64,000 bases of DNA. It comes from Gammaproteobacteria bacterium (GTDB taxonomy: Bacteria > Pseudomonadota > Gammaproteobacteria > SZUA-140). A program made the position numbers and the translations under genes. The number at the start of each line of letters is the position of its first letter. Position 1 is the first letter of the stretch. Shown one piece after another: positions 9,224 through 16,785 of this stretch. A model generated the notes under the pieces. The model worked only from the letters and a program-made list of their open reading frames with translations, had not been told where the DNA came from and searched no databases. The stretch spans positions 496,001 through 560,000 of the forward strand of contig JADJQS010000002.1 of NCBI GenBank assembly GCA_016712635.1, written 5' to 3'.

Positions 9224-9883
9224 TTATTTGCCGGCAGGCGTGACGAACAGCCAGGGCGCCGTCCGCCGGCGGCGTTCCTCGTACGCGGCGATTTCGCCAT
9301 GATGCTCCAGCGTGAGGCCGATCTCGTCGAGGCCGTTCAGCAGGCAGTGCTTGCGGAACGGATCGATCGCGAAGCCGTGGCGGGCTCCGGCCGGAGTGGT
9401 GACTTCCTGCGCGGCGAGATCGACTCCGAGCCGGTAACCCGTCGTCGCCGCCACCGCCGCAAACAGTCCGTCCACCACCTCCGCCGGCAGCGCGATCGGC
9501 AGCACGCCGTTCTTGAAGCAGTTGTTATAGAAGATGTCGGCGAAGCTCGGTGCAATGACGACGCGAAATCCGAAATCGGACAGCGCCCACACCGCGTGTT
9601 CGCGCGAGGAGCCGCAGCCGAAGTTGTCGCGCGCGAGCAGGATGCTGGCGTCGCGGTAACGCGGCTGGTTCAGTACGAAGTCCGGATTCGGAACGCGTGT
9701 CGACGCCTCCATCCCCGGCTCGCCGTGGTCGAGATAGCGCCACTCGTCGAACAGGTTCGGGCCGAACCCGCTGCGCTTGATCGACTTCAGGAACTGCTTG
9801 GGTATGATCGCGTCGGTGTCGACGTTGGGACGATCCAGCGGCGCCGCGATCCCGGTCAATTTGTCGAGTTTCATCATCCCCAT
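9224..9883 (-). CDS. leuD: 3-isopropylmalate dehydratase small subunit
   Basis: Small subunit of isopropylmalate isomerase, which pairs with LeuC to interconvert 2- and 3-isopropylmalate. The 219-residue protein has the swivelling-domain signatures DRPNVDTDAIIPKQFLK and NFGCGSSREHAVWAL. The ATG at 9883 is preceded by AGGAG nine bases upstream; two later Met codons (9877, 9874) are alternative starts. leuC lies upstream on the same strand, separated by a tiny lipoprotein gene. Confidence 0.97.
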   Translation of the reverse strand: MGMMKLDKLTGIAAPLDRPNVDTDAIIPKQFLKSIKRSGFGPNLFDEWRYLDHGEPGMEASTRVPNPDFVLNQPRYRDASILLARDNFGCGSSREHAVWALSDFGFRVVIAPSFADIFYNNCFKNGVLPIALPAEVVDGLFAAVAATTGYRLGVDLAAQEVTTPAGARHGFAIDPFRKHCLLNGLDEIGLTLEHHGEIAAYEERRRRTAPWLFVTPAGK

Positions 9884-9958
9884 ATCTGACGACTCCTGCG
9901 CACGAACAGGACGTGCGCGTCTAAAACCATGCAGAGTACCGCCGCGCCATTCCGCCCG

Positions 9959-10090
9959 TCACTTCTGCGCCGCGCCTTCGATCTTCTCGCCGGCCTTGGA
10001 GATGTCGCGCCCCAGGCCCTGCATGGTCTCGCATCCCAGCAGACCCGCCGCCATCAAGGCCATCAACCCCAGTGCAAACCAACGCTTCAT
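9959..10090 (-). CDS. ecn: Entericidin-family small lipoprotein
   Basis: A 43-residue protein beginning MKRWFALGLMALMAAGLLGC, a classic type II signal with the lipobox cysteine at residue 20. It is followed by ETMQGLGRDISKAGEKIEG, matching the GxGxDxxxxGxxIxxA core of EcnA/EcnB entericidins. A strong GAGGAGG ribosome site precedes the ATG. It lies between leuC (11 bp upstream) and leuD (75 bp downstream) on the same strand, so it should be cotranscribed with leucine biosynthesis. The family has been linked to envelope stress and cell lysis in Escherichia coli; no partner antidote is seen here. The role is unknown. Confidence 0.88.
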   Translation of the reverse strand: MKRWFALGLMALMAAGLLGCETMQGLGRDISKAGEKIEGAAQK

Positions 10091-10101
10091 GCTCGCCCTC
10101 C

Positions 10102-11508
10102 TCAATATGGAAATTCGCGTACGTCGACAAAATGACCCGCGATCGCCGCCGCTGCGGCCATGGCGGGACTGACCAGGTGGGTGCGCCCGCCCGGACCCTG
10201 GCGCCCCTCGAAATTGCGGTTCGAGGTCGAGGCGCAGCGCTCGCCCGGCTCCAGCCGGTCTGCGTTCATCGCCAGGCACATCGAGCAGCCCGGCTCGCGC
10301 CATTCGAATCCCGCCGCGGTAAACACCCTGTCGAGCCCTTCCTCCTCGGCCTGCCGCTTGACCAGCCCGGAGCCTGGCACCACCATCGCCAGCTTGATGT
10401 TCTTCGCCACACGGCGGCCGCGCACAACCGCGGCGGCCGCGCGCAGGTCCTCGATGCGCGAGTTGGTGCAGGAGCCGATGAATATCTTGTCGACGCGGAT
10501 GTCGCGGATCGGCGTACCGGGCGCGAGCCCCATGTACTCCAATGCGCGCTCCGCGCCGCGGCGCTTCACCGGATCGGCGAATTCCTCCAGCAGCGGGACA
10601 CGGCCGTCGACCGTGGCCACCATCTCGGGCGAGGTGCCCCAGGTCACCAGCGGCTTGATCGTCCCTGCGTCGATCTCCACCACCGCGTCGAATGCGGCGT
10701 CGGCGTCGCTCTTCAATACGCGCCAGGCGGCGACGGCGCGGTCCCACAGCTCGCCCCTGGGCGCGAAGGGACGGCCGCGCAGGTATTCGATGGTCGTGTC
10801 GTCCACCGCGACCATGCCGGCGCGCGCACCCGCCTCGATGGTCATGTTGCACAGCGTCATGCGTCCTTCCATGGTAAGGGCGCGCACCGCTTCGCCGGCG
10901 TATTCGATCACGTATCCCGTGCCGCCGGCGGTGCCGATGCGTTCGATGACGGCCAGCGCGATGTCCTTGGCGGTGATGCCCGGGCCGCAGCGCCCCTCTA
11001 TGCGGATCTGCAGGGTGCGCGACTTCTTCTGGTTCAGGCACTGCGTCGCGAGCACGTGCTCCACCTCGGAGGTGCCGATGCCGAAGGCAAGCGCGCCGAA
11101 GGCGCCGTGGGTCGAGGTATGGGAGTCGCCGCACACGACCGTCATGCCCGGCAGGGTGGCGCCCTCCTCCGGACCGATCACATGCACGATGCCCTGGCGC
11201 GGGTCGTTCATCCTGAATTCTGTGATGTCGAACTCGCGGCAATTACTGTCGAGCGTCTCCACCTGCTCGCGCGACACCGGGTCACTGATGCCGCGCGCGC
11301 GGTCGGTGGTCGGCACGTTGTGGTCCGGTACGGCGAGAATGCTGGAGGCGCGCCACGGCCGGCGGCCGGCGAGCCGCAGCCCCTCAAAGGCCTGCGGCGA
11401 GGTTACCTCGTGCACCAGATGGCGATCGATATACAGCAGGCAGGTGTCGTCGCCGTTATCGCGCACCACATGGTCGTCCCACAGCTTGTCGTACAGGGTC
11501 TTCGCCAT
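10102..11508 (-). CDS. leuC: 3-isopropylmalate dehydratase large subunit
   Basis: Aconitase-family [4Fe-4S] subunit of isopropylmalate isomerase. The 468-residue length matches family norms. Cluster cysteines lie in GSCTNSRIEDLRAA and GCSMCLAMN; GDSHTSTHGAFGALAFGIG is the substrate-site signature. The ATG at 11508 gives the family start MAKTLYDKLWDDHVV; a weak GGGTG precedes it. First gene of the leuC-ecn-leuD-leuB-asd(-fimV) run. No leuA is present in the window. Confidence 0.97.
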   Translation of the reverse strand: MAKTLYDKLWDDHVVRDNGDDTCLLYIDRHLVHEVTSPQAFEGLRLAGRRPWRASSILAVPDHNVPTTDRARGISDPVSREQVETLDSNCREFDITEFRMNDPRQGIVHVIGPEEGATLPGMTVVCGDSHTSTHGAFGALAFGIGTSEVEHVLATQCLNQKKSRTLQIRIEGRCGPGITAKDIALAVIERIGTAGGTGYVIEYAGEAVRALTMEGRMTLCNMTIEAGARAGMVAVDDTTIEYLRGRPFAPRGELWDRAVAAWRVLKSDADAAFDAVVEIDAGTIKPLVTWGTSPEMVATVDGRVPLLEEFADPVKRRGAERALEYMGLAPGTPIRDIRVDKIFIGSCTNSRIEDLRAAAAVVRGRRVAKNIKLAMVVPGSGLVKRQAEEEGLDRVFTAAGFEWREPGCSMCLAMNADRLEPGERCASTSNRNFEGRQGPGGRTHLVSPAMAAAAAIAGHFVDVREFPY

Positions 11509-11716
11509 CACCACACCCGCCGGGCTTCCCCGGATATTCGATTGACAGTCGACTATCTTAACGTATTTCAACGGCCTGACGCATCGGCGCGGCGCCAGCG
11601 CGGCGGCCGTGTTATGATGCGCGGCATCCTCACATATGCGGTCGACCCCGAATCCGAATCATGCGACGCCCGACCACGACCGGCAATACCGCCCGCCGCG
11701 CGCGGAGACCGCGGCC
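11509..11716. promoter_or_regulatory. leuC/folD divergent spacer
   Basis: 208 bp between divergent genes. On the + strand TATGAT (11613-11618) is a possible -10 for folD, without a good -35. I looked for a leucine-rich leader peptide and attenuator ahead of leuC on the minus strand and saw none. No other signal is convincing. Confidence 0.25.
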
Positions 11717-12571
11717 GTGACGGCGCGCCTGCTCGACGGCAAGGCGATCGCCGCCGGGGTGCGCGAGCGCATCCGCGCCCGCATCGCCGAGCGGCGTGCC
11801 GCCGGGCTGCGCCCGCCGGGTCTCGCCGTGCTCCTGATCGGGGACAACCCCGCCTCCCAGGTGTACGTCGCCAGCAAGCGCAAGGCCTGCGAGGATCTCG
11901 GCATCCTGTCCCGCTCCTACGACCTGCCGGCCACCATCACCCAGCAGGAACTGATTGAGCGTATTGATGATTTGAACCGGGACGCGGCGATCGACGGCAT
12001 CCTGGTGCAGCTGCCGCTGCCGGCGCACATCGACTCCGAGACCGTCATCGAGCGCATCCGCCCGGACAAGGACGTGGACGGCTTCCACCCCTACAACATC
12101 GGCCGCCTCGCCGTGCGCCTGCCGCTGCTGCGGCCGTGCACACCCAAAGGCATCATTACCCTGCTGGAGCATACCGGCATACCGCTGCGCGGCCTCGACG
12201 CGGTGGTCGTCGGAGCGTCGAACATCGTCGGCCGACCGATGGCGCTCGAGCTGCTGCTCGCCGGCTGCACCGCCACCACCTGCCACCGCTTCACGCGTGA
12301 CCTCGCCGCGCAGGTGCGGCGCGCCGAACTGCTGGTCGTCGCCGTCGGCAAACCCGGACTGGTCAGGGGCGAGTGGATCCGGCCGGGCGCGATCGTCATC
12401 GACGTCGGCATGAACCGCGACGCGCAGGGCCGGCTGGTGGGTGACGTGGAGTTCCAGGCGGCGGTTGAGCGCGCCGCGTGGATCACCCCGGTGCCGGGCG
12501 GCGTCGGCCCGATGACCGTGGCGACGCTGATGGAGAATACGCTGTGGGCGGCTGAAAAGCTGCACAAGTGA
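11717..12571 (+). CDS. folD: Bifunctional methylenetetrahydrofolate dehydrogenase/cyclohydrolase
   Basis: Interconverts 5,10-methylene- and 10-formyl-tetrahydrofolate in one-carbon metabolism. Motifs: YVASKRKACEDLGI with the catalytic Lys, DGILVQLPLP, KDVDGFHPYNIG, VVGASNIVGRPMALELLLAG and TPVPGGVGPMTVATLMENT. I chose the GTG at 11717 (GGAG nine bases upstream), giving 284 residues, close to the family's 280-290; an ATG at 11636 would add an arginine/proline-rich tail unlike known FolD. Convergent with cysS. Confidence 0.95.
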   Translation: MTARLLDGKAIAAGVRERIRARIAERRAAGLRPPGLAVLLIGDNPASQVYVASKRKACEDLGILSRSYDLPATITQQELIERIDDLNRDAAIDGILVQLPLPAHIDSETVIERIRPDKDVDGFHPYNIGRLAVRLPLLRPCTPKGIITLLEHTGIPLRGLDAVVVGASNIVGRPMALELLLAGCTATTCHRFTRDLAAQVRRAELLVVAVGKPGLVRGEWIRPGAIVIDVGMNRDAQGRLVGDVEFQAAVERAAWITPVPGGVGPMTVATLMENTLWAAEKLHK

Positions 12572-12677
12572 GGCGTGAGGGGTTAAGTGTCAGGCGTGAA
12601 AAGATAACAAACCAACTTCGCTCTAAGTCTTTAATTGCTTACCTCCTCACACCTCACGCCTGACACCTCACCGATTT
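12572..12677. repeat. folD-cysS convergent spacer with 13-bp inverted repeat
   Basis: The arm GTGTCAGGCGTGA (12587-12599) is exactly complementary to TCACGCCTGACAC (12654-12666), with a 54-base AT-rich loop. Both arms sit in short degenerate GTGAGG/GTGTCAGG-type direct units (for example 12568-12582). It may act as a two-way transcription stop between convergent genes, but there is no compact GC stem with a T-run, so it could equally be a dispersed genomic repeat. Confidence 0.55.
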
Positions 12678-14141
12678 TTACTTTCTCCGCCACGTCGTGC
12701 CCTGCGGTCCGTCTTCCAGGATGATGCCCAACTGGTCGAGTTCGTCGCGAATGCGGTCGGATTCGGCCCAGTTCTTAGTGTGGCGGGCTTCATGTCGCCT
12801 ATCGATAAGTAGCTTAATCTTAACTTCATCAGTAAGTAATGTAGTTTGTTCTTGTCGAAGCTCTTCAGTATCTACGCGTATTATCATATCGTCACTACCA
12901 ATACGAAAAGGTATAGATTGCTTCTGTAAAAATTTACTGGCATCTTCCTGCAAGAGTCCTAGTACCCCTCCAAGCCGTTTTACGACACCAGCTAAATGAT
13001 TAGCTGCCTCTCTAGCCTCTTTGCCTTCTTGCGTCTTAAGACGATTAATTTGATTTCGCAGTTCGAATAGCACGACGATTGCTTCTCTTGTATTAAAGTC
13101 GTCATCCATCGCCTGCATGAACCGCTGCTCATAGTCACTGCCATCATCAGTTTCGACTGGCACGAGATCACGTAGAGCAATGTAGAGTTTCTCCAGCTCC
13201 ATACGCGCTACTGCAAGGTTCTGATCGGAATAATTGAGGGGGCTGCGATAATGGCTACTAAGGATGAAGAAGCGCACAACCTCCGGCTCATACTGCTTCA
13301 GTACCTCGCGCACGGTGAAAAAATTCCCAAGTGACTTCGACATCTTCTGTTCGTCGATCTGCACGAAGCCGTTGTGCATCCAGACGTTGACGAACGGGTG
13401 GCTGGTGGCGGCCTCGCTCTGGGCGATCTCGTTCTCGTGGTGGGGGAACATCAGGTCCATGCCGCCGCCGTGGATGTCAAAGTGGTCGCCGAGGCAGCGG
13501 GTGGACATCGCGGAGCACTCGATGTGCCAGCCCGGGCGCCCCGGGCCCCACGGCGCGGGCCACTGCGGTTCGCCCGGCTTGGCCGCCTTCCACAGCACGA
13601 AGTCGAGCGGGTCCTCCTTCGCCTCGTTCACCTCGACGCGCTCGCCGGCGCGCAGGTCCTCCAGGCGCTTGCCGGACAGCTTGCCATAACCGGCGAAGCG
13701 GCTGACGCGGTAGTAGATATCGCCGTTGCCGGCGCGGTAGGCGTAGCCCTTCTTCATCAGCACATCGATCATGGCGACGATGTCGCCGATCGATGTGGTG
13801 GCGCGCGGCTCCTGATCGGGTGGCAGCACGCCGAGCGCCGCGGCATCCTCGCGCATCGCGGCGATGAAAAACTCCGTCAGCTGCCCGATCGACTCACCGC
13901 GCTCCGCCGCGCGCTTGATGATCTTGTCGTCGATGTCGGTGATGTTGCGCACATAGGTGACTGCGTAGCCGCGGCTGCGCAGGTAGCGCGCCACCACATC
14001 GAACACCACCATGACGCGCGCGTGGCCGATGTGGCAATAGTCATAGACGGTCATGCCGCACACATACATGCGCACCTGGCCGGATTCGATGGGCCGGAAG
14101 GTCTCCTTCCGCCGCGTCAGGCTGTTATAGATCTGGAGCAT
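12678..14141 (-). CDS. cysS: Cysteinyl-tRNA synthetase, with AT-rich 3' third
   Basis: Charges tRNA-Cys. The 487-residue protein carries the zinc-site Cys and HIGH box in CGMTVYDYCHIGHAR (near 29-42), the second zinc region GWHIECSAM, and EQKMSKSLGN (near 267). The C-terminus ends LEDGPQGTTWRRK as in proteobacterial CysS. It is about 25 residues longer than the Escherichia coli enzyme; the extra lies after the DALR-like helices (SIPFRIGSDDMIIRVDTEEL). The coding DNA from about 12781 to 13330 falls to roughly 40% GC with codons such as TTA, CTA and AGG, while both ends are GC-rich like the neighbours. The frame is unbroken. Confidence 0.96.
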   Translation of the reverse strand: MLQIYNSLTRRKETFRPIESGQVRMYVCGMTVYDYCHIGHARVMVVFDVVARYLRSRGYAVTYVRNITDIDDKIIKRAAERGESIGQLTEFFIAAMREDAAALGVLPPDQEPRATTSIGDIVAMIDVLMKKGYAYRAGNGDIYYRVSRFAGYGKLSGKRLEDLRAGERVEVNEAKEDPLDFVLWKAAKPGEPQWPAPWGPGRPGWHIECSAMSTRCLGDHFDIHGGGMDLMFPHHENEIAQSEAATSHPFVNVWMHNGFVQIDEQKMSKSLGNFFTVREVLKQYEPEVVRFFILSSHYRSPLNYSDQNLAVARMELEKLYIALRDLVPVETDDGSDYEQRFMQAMDDDFNTREAIVVLFELRNQINRLKTQEGKEAREAANHLAGVVKRLGGVLGLLQEDASKFLQKQSIPFRIGSDDMIIRVDTEELRQEQTTLLTDEVKIKLLIDRRHEARHTKNWAESDRIRDELDQLGIILEDGPQGTTWRRK

Positions 14142-14272
14142 CGTCCTGTCTTTTTCGTACCGCGGGCGTTTCCGCGCAAGCTGGCATGGTAGCCGAAACC
14201 GGCGCCGGGTGCCAAAGGCGCGGCCGATCTGCTAGAATCCGGGCTTCGCACCCGCTGACGAAGCCTTACGCC

Positions 14273-14887
14273 ATGTCGAAACCGTTCACGATAACCCTGG
14301 GGAAACTCCTGATCATCATGACGACCTTAGCCGCAAACCCTTCGCACGGCGCCGACGACGCGCCCCGTGTCCTGCTGCAGACCAGCCAGGGCGACATTAC
14401 CCTGGAACTCGACCGCACCAGGGCGCCGGCGACCGTGGACAACTTCCTCACCTACGTGCGCGACGGCTTTTTCGACGGCACGATCTTCCACCGCGTGATC
14501 AAGAAGTTCATGATCCAGGGCGGCGGCTTCACCGGTGAGTTCCAGCAGAAACCGACCCGCCCGCCGATCAAGAACGAGGCGGACAACGGCCTGAAGAACC
14601 TGCGCGGCACCATCGCGATGGCGCGCACCTCGAACCCGCAATCGGCCACGGCGCAGTTCTTCATCAATACGGTGGACAACGGCTTCCTCGACTTCCGCGA
14701 CCAGACGCAGTCCGGCTGGGGTTACGCGGTATTCGGCAAGGTGGTCGCCGGGATGGAGACGGTGGACAAGATCGAGAACCTGCCCACCGGCGGCGGCGGT
14801 CCGATTCCGCGCGATGTGCCGCAGACCATGGTAACCATCGAGAAGGCGACCGTTGTATCCGCAGGAGACAAGCCCGCGTCGCCCTGA
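14273..14887 (+). CDS. ppiA: Periplasmic cyclophilin-type peptidyl-prolyl isomerase
   Basis: A 204-residue cyclophilin with an N-terminal signal peptide (about 27 residues, ending near SHGA). It has the family core: TVDNFLTYVRDGFFDGTIFHRVI, FMIQGGGF, GTIAMARTSNPQSATAQFFIN, and GYAVFGKVVAGMETVDKI. The export signal suggests a PpiA-like periplasmic folding catalyst rather than cytoplasmic PpiB. The ATG at 14273 is chosen because the signal peptide starts there; the ribosome site is weak. A TAGAAT (14233-14238) may be its -10 element. lpxH follows 51 bp later. Confidence 0.88.
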   Translation: MSKPFTITLGKLLIIMTTLAANPSHGADDAPRVLLQTSQGDITLELDRTRAPATVDNFLTYVRDGFFDGTIFHRVIKKFMIQGGGFTGEFQQKPTRPPIKNEADNGLKNLRGTIAMARTSNPQSATAQFFINTVDNGFLDFRDQTQSGWGYAVFGKVVAGMETVDKIENLPTGGGGPIPRDVPQTMVTIEKATVVSAGDKPASP

Positions 14888-14938
14888 AGCGGCGCGCCCG
14901 AGCGCCGCCCGCCGGGCCGCCCTGTCCGGCGCCGGCCG

Positions 14939-15709
14939 ATGACCGTCGCATTCATCTCCGACCTGCACCTGTGCGCCGATCGCCCGGCCATGACGGCGCT
15001 GCTGCGCGCCTTCCTGCAGTGTCGCCTCAATCCCGGCGACACGCTCTACATCCTGGGCGACCTGTTCGAGGCCTGGCTCGGCGACGACGCCGTGCTGCCC
15101 GACCAGCGCCCGGTCCTTGAGTCCTTGCACGCCACCGCCGGACGCGGTGTCACCCTCTTCTTCATGCACGGCAACCGCGACTTCCTCGCCGGCGCGGGCT
15201 TCGCCGCCGAGAGCGGCTGCAGTCTGCTCGCGGACCCCGCCGTCATCGAACTCGGCGGCGAGCGCGCCCTGCTGATGCACGGCGATACGCTGTGCACCGA
15301 CGACCTCGGGTACCAGTCCTACCGCAGCCGTGTGCGCAGTCCCGATTTCCGCGCCCACGTCCTGTCGCTGCCGCTCGACGAACGCATCGCGCTGGCCGGG
15401 CACTACCGCAGCGAAAGCGCGCGCCTCTCGCGCGACAAGCCGCCCGAGATCATGGACGTCAATCAGGGGGCGGTGGAGACGGCCATGCGCGCGCACGGCG
15501 TGCGCCGCCTGATCCACGGCCACACCCACCGGCAGGCGGCCCATGAATTCACGCTCGACGGCGCACCGGCACAGCGCATCGTGCTCGGCGACTGGTACCG
15601 CAACGGCTGCGCGCTGGAATATACGCACGGCCGCTACCTCATGAGCAATTTCGGCCTGGACAGCCTCGGCGCGCCGCCCGCCCGGGCGGCAACAGATCAC
15701 CAGCCCTGA
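14939..15709 (+). CDS. lpxH: UDP-2,3-diacylglucosamine pyrophosphatase
   Basis: Hydrolyses UDP-2,3-diacylglucosamine to lipid X in lipid A synthesis at the inner membrane. The 256-residue calcineurin-type phosphoesterase has all metal motifs: FISDLHL (Asp, His), GDLFEAWLGDD, HGNRDF, LMHGDTLCTDD and HGHTHR. Its last 13 bp overlap the 3' end of hemH on the other strand. Confidence 0.95.
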   Translation: MTVAFISDLHLCADRPAMTALLRAFLQCRLNPGDTLYILGDLFEAWLGDDAVLPDQRPVLESLHATAGRGVTLFFMHGNRDFLAGAGFAAESGCSLLADPAVIELGGERALLMHGDTLCTDDLGYQSYRSRVRSPDFRAHVLSLPLDERIALAGHYRSESARLSRDKPPEIMDVNQGAVETAMRAHGVRRLIHGHTHRQAAHEFTLDGAPAQRIVLGDWYRNGCALEYTHGRYLMSNFGLDSLGAPPARAATDHQP

Positions 15710-16695
15710 ATCTGGCTCCGGATCAGCTCCGCCAGACCCTCGATATGGTCGGGGCGCTCGTTGAGCGCGGGGATGTAGCGGAAACGTCCGCCGCTTGCCT
15801 CGACGTAGAGGTCGCGGTTCATCACCGCGATCTCCTCCAGCGTCTCCAGGCAGTCGGCGGAAAATCCGGGACAAACCACATCAACGCTGGCGACGTGCGA
15901 ACCGCCCCAGGCGCGCAGGGTCTGGTCGGTGTAGGGCTGCAGCCATTCCTCGTAGCCGAAGCGCGACTGGAAGGCGACCAGCCAGCGATCCGCGGCCAGG
16001 CCGAGTTCGGCGGCGACGAGGCGCGCCGTGCGCTGGCACTGGTCGTGGTAGGGATCGCCCGCCTGCTGCGTCCGGCGCGGCATGCCGTGGAAGGAAAACA
16101 GCAGCCGCTCGCCCGCCGGCTGCTGGCGCCAGGCATCGCGGATCGAATCGGCCAGAGCGCGGATGTACCACGGTTCGGCGTGATAATCGGCCACCACGCG
16201 CAGCTCCGGCACGCGGATCCACCCCTTGAGCGCGCGCGCCACGGCGTCGAAGGTCGAGGCGGTGGTCGCCGAGGAATATTGCGGATACAGCGGCACCACC
16301 AGAAGATGCTCGGCGCCGGCGGCGCGCAGCTCCTCCAGCGCACCGGCGATCGAGGGCGAGCCGTAGCGCATGCCGAGCGCGAACACCAGGCGTTTGTCCC
16401 CGGCGAAACGCGCGCGCAGGGCCTGCAGCTGGCGCCGCGCGGTCACCAGCAGCGGCGAACCCTCCGGCGTCCACACGCCCTCGTAGAGGCGCGCGGAACG
16501 GCGCGGGCGCACCTGCAGGATGACGCCGTTCAGCAGCGGCAGCCACAGCCAGCGCGGCAGCGAAACGACGCGGGGATCGGAGAGGAATTCGCGCAGGTAG
16601 CGCCGCACGGCGGGAGGCGTCGGCTGATCCGGCGTGCCGAGATTGCTCAGCAATACGCCGGTGGTTCCGGTCCCGCCCCTGTCCTCATCGCCCAT
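15697..16695 (-). CDS. hemH: Ferrochelatase
   Basis: Inserts Fe2+ into protoporphyrin IX, the last step of haem synthesis. The 332-residue protein has GVLLSNLGTPDQPTPPAVRRYLREFLSDPRVV at its start region, GMRYGSPSI, the catalytic His in LFSFHGMPRR (near 197), FQSRFGYEEWLQPYT and VVCPGFSADCLETLEEI, where the acidic metal-path residues lie. GGGAGGCGGTGC precedes the ATG. Convergent with lpxH. Confidence 0.95.
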   Translation of the reverse strand: MGDEDRGGTGTTGVLLSNLGTPDQPTPPAVRRYLREFLSDPRVVSLPRWLWLPLLNGVILQVRPRRSARLYEGVWTPEGSPLLVTARRQLQALRARFAGDKRLVFALGMRYGSPSIAGALEELRAAGAEHLLVVPLYPQYSSATTASTFDAVARALKGWIRVPELRVVADYHAEPWYIRALADSIRDAWRQQPAGERLLFSFHGMPRRTQQAGDPYHDQCQRTARLVAAELGLAADRWLVAFQSRFGYEEWLQPYTDQTLRAWGGSHVASVDVVCPGFSADCLETLEEIAVMNRDLYVEASGGRFRYIPALNERPDHIEGLAELIRSQIQGW

Positions 16696-16785
16696 GCACC
16701 GCCTCCCGTCTGTCCATGCCCGCGCCTTCGCCCCATGTCGCCATGTCCCGGCATCATACCGGGCACGACCGCGGGAAGCTAAGGA

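Noticed and set aside
11509..11716. Leucine attenuator or leader peptide ahead of leuC
   Set aside because: No leucine-rich short frame and no terminator hairpin on the minus strand.
10072..11958. 628-residue + strand frame spanning leuC
   Set aside because: It overlaps the well-supported leuC on the other strand and has no ribosome site or recognisable domain.
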